A DNA stretch of 64,000 nucleotides from Pseudoips prasinana (Eukaryota; Arthropoda; Insecta; Lepidoptera; Nolidae), in NCBI GenBank assembly GCA_951640165.1, contig OX621234.1, forward strand, positions 1,741,001 to 1,805,000, in the 5' to 3' direction. Both the position numbers and the translations under genes were made by a program. Shown here piece after piece: positions 1 through 10,329 of this stretch. The notes under the pieces are model-generated. The model saw only the letters and a program-made list of their open reading frames with translations. It searched no databases and had not been told where the DNA came from. Each line of letters begins with the position of its first letter. The stretch's first letter is position 1.

Positions 1-1
1 A

Positions 2-2599
2 TCAATACATAACACTCCTGATGCACCGCCTACTTATTGTAGCCCTACTGGCGAATCTTTTATTGACGTCACTTTTTCAAGCTCAGACGTCCGAATAGAT
101 GGATGGCGTGTTTTGCCTGACGCTTCATCCAGTGATCACCGCTTAATCGTGTACGAGTTTGTTCCTCGGTTGGCACAAAGACCTACGGCTATTTACGGTA
201 ACTATAGATATCGGCTCAAAGGGGCCGATTGGGATTTTTTCAGAGCTCTTTTTGCCGCGCATGCCAGGGATTTCACCCGGGATGAACTAACAACAGAGGA
301 ATGTGCTGTAATGATGTCGGACACTTTTACCTACTGTGCCGATATTGCCATAGGCCGCGTCCCTATCACTAATATTCGAAGATGCGATTGGTGGAATAAC
401 TACTTAATTAAAGTTCGATGTGAATTTCGGAGAGCACGTAAAAAATATAATAAACTAAAAAAACGTAAAATTGTAGGCGATGTTTTAAATAATGCATATA
501 TAAATCTCAAAATAGCTCGTTCACGTTACCGCTCGTCAATAGAGAAATCCAAAGGCAATCTTATTAGAAAAATAGTCGATAAATTAGATAAAGAAGGCCC
601 GTGGTCGCCCCTATACCATGAGTTTAAAGCAAATAGGTCTATAGATTTAGCTTATATTCAAAACATAAAAATCAATAATACCTACACCAGTGGCATAGAG
701 GAGACCACGGAATCCTTACTTAATTCGCTCATACCTGATGATAGTTCCTTGAACGATAATGACTACCATAAGCAGATTAGACAGTGGGCAAACAATCCAC
801 CCGCTACCTATATGTCTAGTCTTCCTACAATTAATGAGTTTATGAATACTGTGAAATCGCTACCTGTTAACAAAGCTTCAGGTGAAGATAAAATATCCAA
901 CAAAATGATAATAGAAGCCACAAAACAATCCGGTGATTCAATACTAAAAGTTTTTAATCGTTGCATATCTGAAGGGACTTTTCCGCGTTCTTGGCGCAGC
1001 GGTTTTATTCGTATTATACCAAAAAATGGCGATAAACTGCCTGAAGACCCTAAGTCATACCGACCAATAACGTTACTGCCTTCCTTAGGCAAGCTTCTAG
1101 AACGACTTATTGTACCGCGATTGCTGCCTGGAGGACCAAAATTTCACGGAAATCAATTTGGTTTTACTGCGGGTAAATCGACAGTGGACGCAGCTATCTC
1201 AGTGAGGAAAGCTGTAAACTCGTCCGAATGTAAATACGTTTTGGCCATATTCCTAGATATTTCAGGGGCGTTTGATAATACTTGGTGGCCAATTTTGTTA
1301 CAAAAACTTAAGTTACGCGGTTGTTACAGTAATATATATTCGATAATCACATCTTATTTCGTACATGGCTCTGCAACTCTTAAGCTTGGTCACTTCAGAG
1401 TCACTAAATCGTTAACCATGGGTTGCCCCCAGGGCTCAGTGCTCGCGCCGTATCTCTGGAACTTGGGTTTTGATGACTTCTTGACATTACCCTTGCCATC
1501 ACGCTGCTCTCTAACGGCATATGCTGACGATGGCCTCTTACTTATACAGGGTAACTCCAGGAGAGAGTTGGAAAATCTGGCTCAAACTTGCTTAAGTATG
1601 ATAAGTGAATGGGGTAAAAGAAATCGCCTTACATTTGCTCCTCATAAAACCTACCAACTCCTTCTTAAAGGTGAACTAAAATCCCCCCCGGGCGTAAAAC
1701 TTAATAATGTTACTGTAAAACGCAAAATATCAACCTGTTATTTGGGTTTAGTTTTAGAAAAGAATTTCTCGTTTATAGAACATATTAAATCAGTTGGGGA
1801 AAAAGCTAAGCGAAACTTTTTTGCACTTACAAGGATATCGACGGCAACCTGGGGCCTCTCTTTTAATACTCTTAAAATCATTTACGGGGCAACCTATCTT
1901 GGGTGTATATGCTACGGCTCGCCTGTGTGGGCTGATAGAGCTACCATCGGAGCTGCTCGCCGTAAATTACTACAAAGCCAGAGGTTGGCGTTGATATTTC
2001 TGTGTAAAGCCTATAGAACAGTGAGCACAGAGGCCCTACCTGTCCTAGCGGGTGTACTACCGGTTGATCTTGAAGTACAAAGACGAGCAGCAATGTATTA
2101 TTCTACGCGCGATAATTTAGAAAATGATTTCTTATCATTACGCGACCGTGCGAAAATAACCAGGCTATTTATGCCAATAGCTGACTTAAATAACGAACTA
2201 CTAAATGAATGGCAATGTAGATGGAATACGTCAACCAAGGGTCGCCATCTGCACCAGTTCTTTCCGGACGTACGCGAACGGTTAAATAAAACTTGGCTAA
2301 TCATAGACCATTGTGTTGCACAATTTCTTACCGGACACGGCAATTTTAAAAGTAAATTGTATAGTTTCAAATTAGTATCTTCACCGATCTGTCTGTGCTC
2401 AACATCCAGTAACGAATATGAACAAACTGCTCACCACATCCTGTGGGAGTGTGATCTCTGGCAAAATCAGCGTGATATTATGTTAAACAGCTTGCAACCA
2501 ATATCTGGAGTAGTTTATTATACGGATCTTGTAGCAACAAGGAACAACTTCCGTGCGTTTAAGCGTTTTTGCCATACCTACTATTGGAATCAAATATAA
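2..2599 (+). CDS. R1-clade non-LTR retrotransposon ORF2 (endonuclease end, reverse transcriptase), 5' cut by window edge
   Basis: One frame stays open from base 2 to the TAA at 2597-2599. The first ~40 codons read like the end of an APE-type endonuclease (a PTY...SFIDVTF stretch, then SDHR at about bases 131-142). The reverse transcriptase follows: a QFGFTAGKST block, FLDISGAFDN, GCPQGSVLAP and the catalytic AYADD near base 1517. A Cys/His cluster close to the C terminus (CLC...H...H...C) is typical of R1-type elements. The protein copies the element RNA into DNA at a nicked target. No stop or frameshift is visible, so this copy may be young, although its 5' part lies outside the window. A decayed relative lies at 34665-35140 and 36745-36912. 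The clade is inferred from motif style, not from a search. Confidence 0.88.
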   Translation, partial: SIHNTPDAPPTYCSPTGESFIDVTFSSSDVRIDGWRVLPDASSSDHRLIVYEFVPRLAQRPTAIYGNYRYRLKGADWDFFRALFAAHARDFTRDELTTEECAVMMSDTFTYCADIAIGRVPITNIRRCDWWNNYLIKVRCEFRRARKKYNKLKKRKIVGDVLNNAYINLKIARSRYRSSIEKSKGNLIRKIVDKLDKEGPWSPLYHEFKANRSIDLAYIQNIKINNTYTSGIEETTESLLNSLIPDDSSLNDNDYHKQIRQWANNPPATYMSSLPTINEFMNTVKSLPVNKASGEDKISNKMIIEATKQSGDSILKVFNRCISEGTFPRSWRSGFIRIIPKNGDKLPEDPKSYRPITLLPSLGKLLERLIVPRLLPGGPKFHGNQFGFTAGKSTVDAAISVRKAVNSSECKYVLAIFLDISGAFDNTWWPILLQKLKLRGCYSNIYSIITSYFVHGSATLKLGHFRVTKSLTMGCPQGSVLAPYLWNLGFDDFLTLPLPSRCSLTAYADDGLLLIQGNSRRELENLAQTCLSMISEWGKRNRLTFAPHKTYQLLLKGELKSPPGVKLNNVTVKRKISTCYLGLVLEKNFSFIEHIKSVGEKAKRNFFALTRISTATWGLSFNTLKIIYGATYLGCICYGSPVWADRATIGAARRKLLQSQRLALIFLCKAYRTVSTEALPVLAGVLPVDLEVQRRAAMYYSTRDNLENDFLSLRDRAKITRLFMPIADLNNELLNEWQCRWNTSTKGRHLHQFFPDVRERLNKTWLIIDHCVAQFLTGHGNFKSKLYSFKLVSSPICLCSTSSNEYEQTAHHILWECDLWQNQRDIMLNSLQPISGVVYYTDLVATRNNFRAFKRFCHTYYWNQI

Positions 2600-2940
2600 C
2601 AGCTCACTTAGGACCCTTAAATTGATCCTCGGTGCTTTTGCAGCTGGCTTCTCTAGTTGCAAATCTCTCATTTTATGAGGCTATAGCCTCTTTACATCAT
2701 TCTGTCTCCCGCTTTGCTCTGGAGGGAAGTGGAACTATTCATTTTCTAACTCCTCCTTTTTTCTGTTTCTGATTAAATTCGTTGCGGGATCCAAGACAGT
2801 TAAAGCGATTCCCCGGGACATGCCTGAGCTTCACCGCCCAGTGTCATTTCATTGTGTGCCACTGTTGATCCTGGCTTACAGGAGTTGCAGTGGTGGGTAA
2901 GAGGGAGGGACTAGTCCCGCTATATTCAAAAAAAAAAAAA
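2600..2940 (+). mobile_element. 3' UTR and poly-A tail of the R1-type element
   Basis: Non-coding sequence after the ORF stop runs into an A tract at 2928-2940, the usual 3' end of a target-primed insertion. Bases 2750-2865 are closely matched at 36785-36900. The tail abuts a Helitron fragment starting at 2941, suggesting that the element landed in or beside that Helitron. Confidence 0.8.
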
Positions 2941-3065
2941 GACAAAACTGTACATTGAATATTCTTTAAAAAGGATACTTGGAGCGTGATCTACAATAGA
3001 CATCGAAGCCAAACATATAGTTTATAGAATTTTTGTCTATTTGTCTGTATAGATATATGCATAAC
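2941..3065 (+). mobile_element. Fragment of Lep1-type non-autonomous Helitron (5' half)
   Basis: The segment matches the internal part of the Helitrons at 11401-11713 and 23643-23947 (minus strand) and 51633-51913 (plus strand): the stretch beginning ACTGTACATTGAATATT, the 'gatctacaat...atcgaagcc' block and the 'ttttgtc...ttgtctgta' block. Its terminal hairpin and CTAG end are absent. Confidence 0.7.
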
Positions 3066-3603
3066 CTATCTAACTTTTGACCACCCTGGTGGGCAGTAGT
3101 TGACACAAAATGATGTATTGCCATGCGATGTTGAAGGCCCATCTTTATTCATTTGAAGATTCTACGAAAAAATATTAACGAGTACTCAGAAAATCTAAAT
3201 ATTCGATGGAAAATTATTGTTTTACCAACGCGTGTATATATTAAGATATTTTTCTTAAGATAGGATTAAGGTGATCTGAAATAATTTTACTCGCCTACTG
3301 AACTTTTAGCAACAATATAATTTTACGAGAATCCCGAAATAATGGGGAATTATTTTATTAATACCAAGAATAACGAATTTCTACTGAAATTATAAGCCCC
3401 ACGTGCGCTCATCTCATCTTGAAGGTTCTTAAAGTTCATGACCTTCAAATGTACTTGACTTAAAAGTAATGTATCTGCATCTTCTTAGTCTTGGCGATAT
3501 TTATGGTTAACACTTTTCTCAGTGTCTATACAATTTTATGAATATTTATTAAATTATAGTTCTTTTAATCTTAACTATAATTTCATTTAATATTTTTAGC
3601 ATT
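3066..3603. other. AT-rich sequence without a recognised gene
   Basis: No coding frame, clear repeat match or RNA gene was seen. It lies between a Helitron fragment and an inverted-repeat element. Confidence 0.5.
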
Positions 3604-3619
3604 ATAAACTTGCTATACT

Positions 3620-3828
3620 GAAACAATTTTCAGAAATCTTTAAAATCAATTGTATAAATTTAATAAGAAGAAGCGTCTTAAATGCGTTAAGAAATATCAA
3701 ATGGATTGTATAAATTGGAGTCACAGAACCACTGTGCGGTGGCGGAGCGGTTAACACAAGCGGGTTCGATTCCCACCTGCACTTAAATTTATACAATTAA
3801 TTTTAAAGATGTCTGAAAAATGTTATAC
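3620..3828. repeat. Inverted-repeat element enclosing a tRNA-like SINE head
   Basis: Arms at 3620-3661 and 3785-3828 are imperfect reverse complements (both contain the caattgtataaattt-type block and a 'tctttaaaa' block). The interior carries a tRNA-like A box (gtggcggagcgg) and B box (ggttcgattcc) at about 3736-3776. It is probably a MITE or foldback carrying a SINE head. No functional tRNA fold is claimed. Confidence 0.5.
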
Positions 3829-3967
3829 AAAGTATAATCATCATCAGTTCAAAGCATTAGGTCAATTGAGCCCACAGGTCCACTAGAATAAATAGTCCGA
3901 TTGCTAAATCAACACCAACTTTTATACTACGAGAACCTGCCGCGCCCATATCAAATGCTAATGAAGA

Positions 3968-4193
3968 GGGGCTCTACCGGCTAAGTAGCTGAACATCGTT
4001 TTCGTGAATGGCGTTCAAATAAATAAAGGTTAAAAATGTTTTAATCAATCGTTAAACCGGCTTCAACGTTGACAATCGATTCCGCACCATTTATGACGTC
4101 ACATGTGGTCATGGAAGCCGATTTAACGATTAATTAAATCATTTGAACGGCATTAACGAAAACGATGTTCGGCTACTTAGCCGGTAGAGCCCC
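3968..4193. mobile_element. MITE family A, copy 1 (226 bp)
   Basis: Both ends carry the inverted repeat GGGGCTCTACCGGCTAAGTA. The whole element is close to a palindrome, and its centre contains TGACGTCACATGTG. Related copies lie at 19568-19782 and 23247-23460. There is no coding capacity. The target duplication is not clear. Confidence 0.75.
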
Positions 4194-4466
4194 TGTTTGT
4201 GTACCTTAACAAGTCTGACTTGGAGCCGACCTCAAAATAAATGCAGAAAAGTTCAGGAAGAAAATATTGTAATAGCGAAAAGCTGAATTTTAAGCGGAAG
4301 TGTTCATTAGTTATATTATTACTTGACTGGCCTGTTGGTCTAGAGGTTAGTGACCCTGACTGCTACACCAGATGTCGTGGGTTCGATTCCCACTCGGAAC
4401 AAATCTTTGTGTGACAAACACGATAATTTGTTCTATGTCTAATTTACGTATAATATGTATGTAATA

Positions 4467-5748
4467 GGTCTTTACCTATGAAATTGCCGTTTTGTATGAA
4501 AAAATTTAAACGAATTTTTTTCATGAATTTTTTTATTTGTATTAATCGAAGTAATCACCCATGCAATCAATGCATCTTTGCCATCGCAGTGGCAGTTTAT
4601 TGATGCCCTTCTTAAAGAAATCAGCTGGACGGGAGGCAACAAATTCTTCAAAGGCATTTTGTACTGCCTCTCGGGTATTGAATTTTTTTCCCGCCAAGAA
4701 GTTATCCAAATTCTGGAAAAAGTAGTAGTCTGTAGGCGCAAGGTCTGGTGAGTAGGGCGGATGACGGAGAGCTTCCAACCCCAGTTCTTGCAACTTGGAG
4801 ACCGTCTGCTGTGCAGTATGAGGTCGCGCGTTGTCGTGCAGGAGCAGCGGAGACGAGCGATTGACCAATGCTGGTTGGAGATGCGCCAGCTTCTCCATCA
4901 TTGTGCTCAGTTCTTCACAGTACACATCTGCAGTAATGCTCACCCCGTTTGGTAAGAAGCTGTGATGAATCACACCGGCGCTAGACCACCAAACAGTGAC
5001 CATCACTTTTCTAGGGGTAAGTTTTCGTTTAGGGCATTGTTTAGGTGCTGAACCAGGATCCAACCAACTTGCTGAGCGCTTGCGGTTATCAAACAGAATC
5101 CATTTTTCATCGCAGGTAACAATGCGGTTCAAAATTCCTTCATTTGTGTGTCTGTTGAGCAGTGCAAGGCACGTCTCGACGCGTACTTCGCGCTGGCGAT
5201 CATTGAGTTCGTGGGGCACCCATTTGTCAAGCTTTTTTACCTTGCCAATTTGACGCAAATGGACCAATATTGTTTTGACGCTAACGTCGAAAGCTGCTGC
5301 TAATTCAGCCGTAGATTGTGTATCATCAGCTTCCACAACCGCCTTTAATTCGTCATTGTCGACCAAAGTCTTCGGACGACCGCGAGGTTCATATTTCAGG
5401 TCGAAATTTCCAGAACGGAAGCGAGCAAACCAATAACAGGTGGTGCGTTGGTTTGTAGTGTTAGCTCCGTAAACGTCGTTGATGTTGCGTGCCGCTTGTG
5501 CCGCGTTGCTGCCACGACGGTACTCATATTCCATAATTACTCGAATTTTTAACGTATCCATGATGACGAAAAAGATTGAAATGCGATGAAAATGTAACAC
5601 TAATCAATAAAGAAATGACTACTTTTGGAAAAAAGAATCCATGTTTTTAAAATAAAATTAATTTGAAATTAGAATTCTTAGCCAAACAAAAATTATTTTG
5701 ATTTGAAATGGCCAGTACTGCAGAACGGCAATTTCATAGGTAAAGACC
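4467..5748 (-). mobile_element. Mariner transposon copy 1, complete (1282 bp)
   Basis: Terminal inverted repeats begin GGTCTTTACCTATGAAATTG on both ends, flanked by TA at 4465-4466 and 5749-5750. Copies of exactly the same length lie at 35330-36611 and 54569-55850. It is inserted in a SINE. Confidence 0.93.
4542..5561 (-). CDS. Mariner transposase (cecropia/Hsmar1-like), copy 1
   Basis: A single intact frame runs to 5600 on the minus strand; the first ATG that fits the family start is probably at 5561 (MDTLKIRV) or 5534 (MEYEYR). Numbering from the longest frame (352 aa): N-terminal helix-turn-helix region about 25-115, GRP linker motif near 74, WVPHEL at 127-132, and catalytic Asp164 (TCDEKW), Asp256 (HDNARPH) and Asp291 (LAPTD). 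This is the D,D34D spacing of mariners. The enzyme cuts and pastes the element at TA sites. Compared with copies 2 and 3, residue 70 is Tyr rather than Asn. Nothing in the sequence shows it to be inactive. The subfamily is judged from the [17 protein letters not shown] linker. Confidence 0.92.
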   Translation of the reverse strand: MDTLKIRVIMEYEYRRGSNAAQAARNINDVYGANTTNQRTTCYWFARFRSGNFDLKYEPRGRPKTLVDNDELKAVVEADDTQSTAELAAAFDVSVKTILVHLRQIGKVKKLDKWVPHELNDRQREVRVETCLALLNRHTNEGILNRIVTCDEKWILFDNRKRSASWLDPGSAPKQCPKRKLTPRKVMVTVWWSSAGVIHHSFLPNGVSITADVYCEELSTMMEKLAHLQPALVNRSSPLLLHDNARPHTAQQTVSKLQELGLEALRHPPYSPDLAPTDYYFFQNLDNFLAGKKFNTREAVQNAFEEFVASRPADFFKKGINKLPLRWQRCIDCMGDYFD

Positions 5749-5813
5749 TAATATTTAGAATGTTTATCGATGTTTATCAGTTGCCTGGTTGCCATAGTAC
5801 AGGCTATGCCTAG

Positions 5814-6077
5814 ACGGTCACCGTAGCCTAGTTGGTAGTGCTCCTGCCTACGAAGCTGGTGGTCCCGGGTTCGAATCCCGGTAAGTGCAAATATTTGTGT
5901 GATGAGCACGAATATTTGTTTCTGAGTCATGGATGTTTTCTATGTATATAAGTATTTATCTATCTATATAAGTATGTATATCGTCGCCTGGTACCCATAG
6001 TACAAGCTTTGCTTAGTTTGGGGCTAGGATGATCTGTGTGACATTGTCACCAGATATTATTATTATATATATATTAT
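5814..6077 (+). mobile_element. tRNA-derived SINE (head type 2), complete with 9-bp TSD
   Basis: The head has an A box (tagcctagttggtagtgc) and B box (gggttcgaatcccgg). The body shares the 'agtacaagctttgcttag' block with other SINEs here and the 3' end is a TAT repeat. TATGCCTAG is duplicated at 5805-5813 and 6078-6086, interrupting an older SINE. Relatives: 20572-20827, 27475-27715, and minus-strand pieces at 8551-8712 and 21131-21327. Confidence 0.9.
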
Positions 6078-6146
6078 TATGCCTAGTTTGGGATCAGATG
6101 GCAGTGCGTTAGTTTCCCCAAGATATTTATTATTATTATTATAGTG

Positions 6147-6305
6147 GATACAAAGACAACGCCCGTACTAGTGAAATTAGTCTCTGTGTCGCCGGGTACC
6201 TACTTTACAAACATATAATTGACGATAACACTTGTCCTGCGCGGTATCGAACCCGAGACACAGAGAGGCGTGGCTGACTTAACCGCTGCGCCATACGTGC
6301 AGTAA
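6147..6305 (-). mobile_element. tRNA-derived SINE (head type 5), minus strand
   Basis: On the minus strand it begins ACTGCACGTATGGCGCAGCG and has a B box ggttcgataccg. A second copy, interrupted, lies at 24215-24670. Confidence 0.7.
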
Positions 6306-6808
6306 AAAAATCTGAAAATCATTTTCTGCAATTTCGCAGTGATGAATGAAAACAATGTTCAATTACAGTCTAATCACATGATTGATATATTTTTGTTATT
6401 TGATTATTTTTCGAGACATTTTGAATGGCAATCAAATCAAATGGTAATAAATGGAAGCATTTTCAATGTACGAATATAGGCTAATCACATAATTGATATA
6501 TTTTTGTTATTTTTCGATACATTTTGAATGGCAATCAAGCGTGTTATTATCATTAGCTTCATTTTGTAAGAGGTAATGAGACGAGCCGCATGATATCGAG
6601 ATCAAAATATCACGTTATTTAGTTGGTTGTTTATTATGGATCGATGTTTGTAACACTTTCACGTAAATACTACTGAATGGATTTTAATGAAGCTTTACAA
6701 TAATATAGATTATAAATCAGAATAACACTAAACACATATTATACTATTAAACCCGTGCCCGTGCCATTACAACATTTGATTATCAACGTTATTTAAGTCG
6801 CATTTAAA
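6306..6808. repeat. AT-rich stretch with a ~113-bp direct duplication
   Basis: The block 'ctaatcacat.attgatatatttttgttatt...cattttgaatggcaatcaa' occurs at about 6371-6434 and again at 6481-6538. The remainder (6640-6790) resembles degraded Helitron sequence ('tactgaatggattttaatgaa'). No gene was seen. Confidence 0.5.
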
Positions 6809-7765
6809 TAGAGATGTTCCGACTAGTCGGCGACTAGTCGGTAAAGCCGACTATCCGGCCACTATTGTAGTCGTCGATTATTCGGCGACTAATCGGCAAA
6901 GAGCGCCGACTATCCGGCTTCTTACGTTGTATGTATTTCTCAATAATATGCATGCGGGGGAACTACATGAAATAAAAACCTTGATTATATATTTTTTTTT
7001 TTATTTTATAATCAGTCTTATACATTAAAAAATGTAAAGCAATCTTTCCTTTGGTAATCAGTTTTTAAAATTACTTGATTGTAAAAAAATCGTAATTACG
7101 TCATTTATTGAACAAAATTAGTTCCTATCCTAATTAACATAAAAAACAACATAATATCTTCTTATCTTCAATGAACATTTATAAGTATTTCTTATTATTT
7201 AAATAAAAAGTAGATTTTTTAAATTAACCAACTCAGTTATATGTATTAAAGCAAGATTGTATGTACAAGATGCACAGTAATATAGGTATGTATATATTAC
7301 ACATATATCCAAAAATTCTTAACATGGACTGTTTGATAAAAACAAAAAGAAATGAAAAAAACCTATTTCTTATAAACATACCTGTTTATAAGAAATATGT
7401 TTCTTTTTCATTTTTTTATATCATAATCTAATCAAATCAAAGTCACAATTGTGACAACCAAAAATATCATAATCTCCTTATATTTTTTTATAAGTTACTT
7501 ATATTTTTAATTAAGGGTAAATTATGATGTAAGAATACTAAAGCTTCTGCCCTTTCTACCATCACACAAGCAAAAATGAAGGAATGCGAAGTAAACAAAA
7601 CATGTTCCGACACGCTCGCAGGCGGCGTATGGGATTGCGCGCGAATCAGCCGTAAACGAAGCGTTACGGAAATCCCCGAAACCGTAATCGGCTTAGCCGA
7701 CTAGTCGGTCTTATTACAACCGACTAATCGGCTAGTCGGCGAAAGTCATAATCGGCACATCACTA
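6809..7765. mobile_element. hAT-like non-autonomous DNA element (957 bp)
   Basis: Inverted ends are TAGAGATGTTCCGA (left) and, read inward from the right, TAGTGATGTGCCGA. Subterminal repeats of the GACTAGTCGG type occur inside both ends (6821-6925 and 7695-7740). ATTTAAA lies immediately outside both ends (6802-6808, 7766-7772), matching an 8-bp hAT target duplication at 7 of 8 bases. The AT-rich interior has no transposase frame. Confidence 0.75.
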
Positions 7766-7844
7766 ATTTAAAAACATCATGCCGTCTCTTAAAAGGTGAG
7801 ATTTGTGAAGAGATTTATTTAACGCGTTTTTCAAATATAATGTC

Positions 7845-8210
7845 CTCTTAGCCGCAATCCGGCCACGGCGGCCAGTCTCAATAGAGATTAGCCATCTGCG
7901 TGGGACATATTATAGTGCACATGGGTGTGCGCAAACACAGGAGCACTTTCTATTCCATCACTGTCATGATCCGATGGGACACCTAGCGACACGACCGGAA
8001 AGAGGTCAGGTACAGGACCGACGGCTTTACGTGCTCTCCGAGGCACGGGGGTATAATACCACCAACTCCCAGACTTCGGGCTGATGCTGAGAATTTTTTT
8101 TTTTACTGAAATGTCCCAAAATCACTTATTGGCCCGACCCGAGATTTGAACCCAGGACCTCGTTCTGTGCGGGTGAACACGCCACCGCTAGACCAACTAG
8201 GCAGTCAGTT
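7845..8210 (-). mobile_element. tRNA-derived SINE (head type 3), minus strand
   Basis: Reading the minus strand from 8210: a tRNA-like head (tggtctagcggtggcg, ggttcaaatctcg), a T/A-rich linker, the block 'cgtgcctcggagagcacgtaaagccg', and an end in 'ggccgccgtggcc'. Pieces of this family recur at 11206-11260, 11832-12060, 13560-13760, 20337-20515 and 28745-28960. Confidence 0.75.
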
Positions 8211-8410
8211 TTCAAATATTTTACTACTCGCTGTACTCCGAGTTTTTACCCGCGGTAAAAGTTATTAAAATTACAGCTATTATTCAGATATATAAGCTAT
8301 ATTACAACAAAGTTCCATCAAAATACCCGCTCGGTATTTTTTCCGTGAAAGAGTAACGAACATCCATACTCTCAAACTTTCGCATTTATAATATTATCAG
8401 GAAATACTCA
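8211..8410 (-). repeat. Degraded Helitron-like fragment
   Basis: Contains 'tacccgcggtaaaa' near its left end and 'ctctttcacgg...' near its right end on the minus strand, like the small Helitron at 25218-25399. The ends are too eroded to place. Confidence 0.4.
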
Positions 8411-8417
8411 TATTCTC

Positions 8418-8983
8418 AATCTATGTCTGCTTCTTACTTGTCAATATTTGTATTAACCTTATTGAAGTTCAAAAACCTCTGAGAAATTCATAATTATGCA
8501 TTAATTCATCATGATAAATATTCAATGTGATATAATATCTATAATATAATATCTAGGGACAATGTCACACAGATCATCCTAGCCCCAAACTAAGCAAAGC
8601 TTTTACTATGGGTACCAGGCGACGATATACATACTTATATAGATAGATAAATTCTTAAATACATAGAAAACATCCATGACTCATAAACAAATATTTGTGC
8701 TCATCACAGAAATATAACGTTCAATGCTTTGAATTAAGGGTATCTGGATAGCTTTTCGAAATAACAATTAGTTGAAAAGATAGAAACCCTTACTTTATAT
8801 CTAAATAGTGTGTATGAGTCATATGAAAGTTGTTTGAAATATTTATTTAAATTTTAACGTTGAATATTTATCATAATGAATTAATGCATAATAATGAATT
8901 TCTGAGAGGTTCTTGAACTGTATACAAGATTAATACGAAAATTGTAAAGTACGAGACAGATATACACAGAATTTCACGATGTA
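8418..8983. repeat. Inverted-repeat element with ~115-bp arms enclosing a SINE fragment
   Basis: Arms at about 8418-8535 and 8863-8983 share, in opposite orientation, blocks such as 'cctctgagaaattcat' and 'atgcattaattcat'. A minus-strand type-2 SINE fragment (8551-8712) lies in the loop. No coding sequence was seen. Confidence 0.55.
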
Positions 8984-9392
8984 AGCTTTTCTGTCAAATT
9001 ATTATTTCGTTTTTAGGGTACTGTACTAAAATGGTAAAAAGAAAATCTTGATTTCAATCCGTCCCGAACTCCCGACCGCCTCCTATCTAGCGGCGTCACA
9101 TACACACATGAACGGAACCATGGGATATCTTAATCATAAATTATTAACGACTTTATACTTAAATCTTTTTCGTTTAAGTATATAACAAGTTTATATACAG
9201 ATTTAAACCCCTTTTATTTATTTTCAAAATTATCAATATATATATATATATAAAAAAACAAAAAATGGTGGCAAAATTCTTAGTAATTCGTTACGTTAAG
9301 GAAAATTGATTTTGTTTTACTAATATTAATAATTGAAAAAAGCTTATATTGTTTTTCTTTTTAATAAACGTGCCGTGTGAGCTTTAAGAGTC
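8984..9392. other. AT-rich intergenic sequence
   Basis: No gene was seen. It contains a TA microsatellite near 9235-9252 and no other recognised feature. Confidence 0.45.
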
Positions 9393-9780
9393 ATGTCACG
9401 TCGTCATTTGAGTCGCGATGAAATGTTACGAGCCGTGAGCATGTTAAAGAGTTGTGGTCACGTCATCGCAGTACTGGGGGGGAAGTGATAGAACGGCACA
9501 CGGGTAGATATCATGTTACTATGCAGAGACAGGATCTATTGTTCCGAATTACCGCCAGAAGATGACCCCAGCGATGCAACCAGTACAAAGGCATTAGGAG
9601 GACCACCAGGTGGTCTGAAGGATTTTACGTGACTGTGGCCTTCGTGCCCGTAGACCGCTACGTGTTTTAGTGTGACGTCGAAATCGCGGTGGGCGGCTTT
9701 CGTGGGCGCCGTAGCATCATAGAGCGAGGAGCAGTGGTGGTTGGATTCCCGAAGAACACCGTTTTGAGAACTCCAGGGTT
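9393..9780 (+). pseudogene. Tc1-type transposase relic (N-terminal part)
   Basis: Translation from the ATG at 9393 starts MSRRHLSRDEMLRAVSML, a typical N-terminal helix-turn-helix of a Tc1-family transposase. Shifted frames then show fragments such as RRTTRWSEG, CGLRARRPLRV and SKSRWAAF, matching the second DNA-binding half. Several frameshifts and stops break the frame, and the catalytic DDE part is missing. The family call rests on motif memory, so confidence is moderate. Confidence 0.6.
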
Positions 9781-9827
9781 CGGGAGGGAAGTTTCTTTTT
9801 TTTAATTCATTTTAATTCAAATCAATA

Positions 9828-9900
9828 GATTTATGGAGAACTTTGGGGGAGGCCTTTGTTCAGCAGTGGGAGGCTTTCAGCTGATAGGATTAATGGTGAT
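9828..9900 (+). repeat. Probable 3' end of a non-LTR retrotransposon
   Basis: The segment 'ggaggcctttgttcagcagtgggaggc' followed by 'gatgatag' resembles the short 3' ends, closing in GAT repeats, common to RTE/CR1-like elements of Lepidoptera. The coding region is absent. Confidence 0.45.
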
Positions 9901-10223
9901 GATAGTTTTATAAAAAGAAATTAAGTTTCTTTGTCATATCAATTTTCAATGGGGATAAAAAAAAGAAACGGTTGTATTTAAAACTATAAATCATGCAAGC
10001 TCATTTCATATTTTTAAAGACCTGTGCATACCTAAATTCATATATCAGTTTTCCATTTAATATGTTAGAAAATTCTATATTGATTTATTGATTCGATATT
10101 TGATGAAATGTATAATAGGGAGATTCTAGAGTAGGGTTTAGTCGGCTAATACGTAATATTGGGTACGAACTTTTAGCAAGTGCTCTAAAATCACTGTTAA
10201 AAATAGAAAACTACACTCTTTAG
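9901..10223. other. AT-rich sequence without a recognised gene
   Basis: Nothing recognisable was seen on either strand. Confidence 0.4.
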
Positions 10224-10329
10224 TTGCTCGCTGTGTTTCTCAATAATCTATATTTCTCTTCCACTAAGAGCTTTAATCTTTGTACTACATCCTCTTTCAC
10301 ACCACAACGCTCTCTTACATCAGTATTTA

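Larger units (their letters stand above)
4328..6140 (+). mobile_element. tRNA-derived SINE (head type 4), split by a mariner and by another SINE
   Basis: The tRNA-like head lies at about 4330-4400 (A box around 4336, B box ggttcgattcccac at 4380). The SINE body is interrupted at 4467-5748 by a mariner (TA flanks), resumes at 5751, is interrupted again by a SINE at 5814-6077, and ends with the common tail 'ctagtttgggatcagat' plus short TAT repeats near 6130. Confidence 0.75.

Noticed and set aside
4761..5253. Open frames opposite the mariner transposase (also 35825-36317 and 54863-55355)
   Set aside because: They recur identically only because the transposase recurs on the other strand; shadow frames.
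5820..5885. Functional tRNA gene
   Set aside because: The A/B-box region has no intact acceptor stem and is followed by the common SINE body; the same head recurs at several loci.
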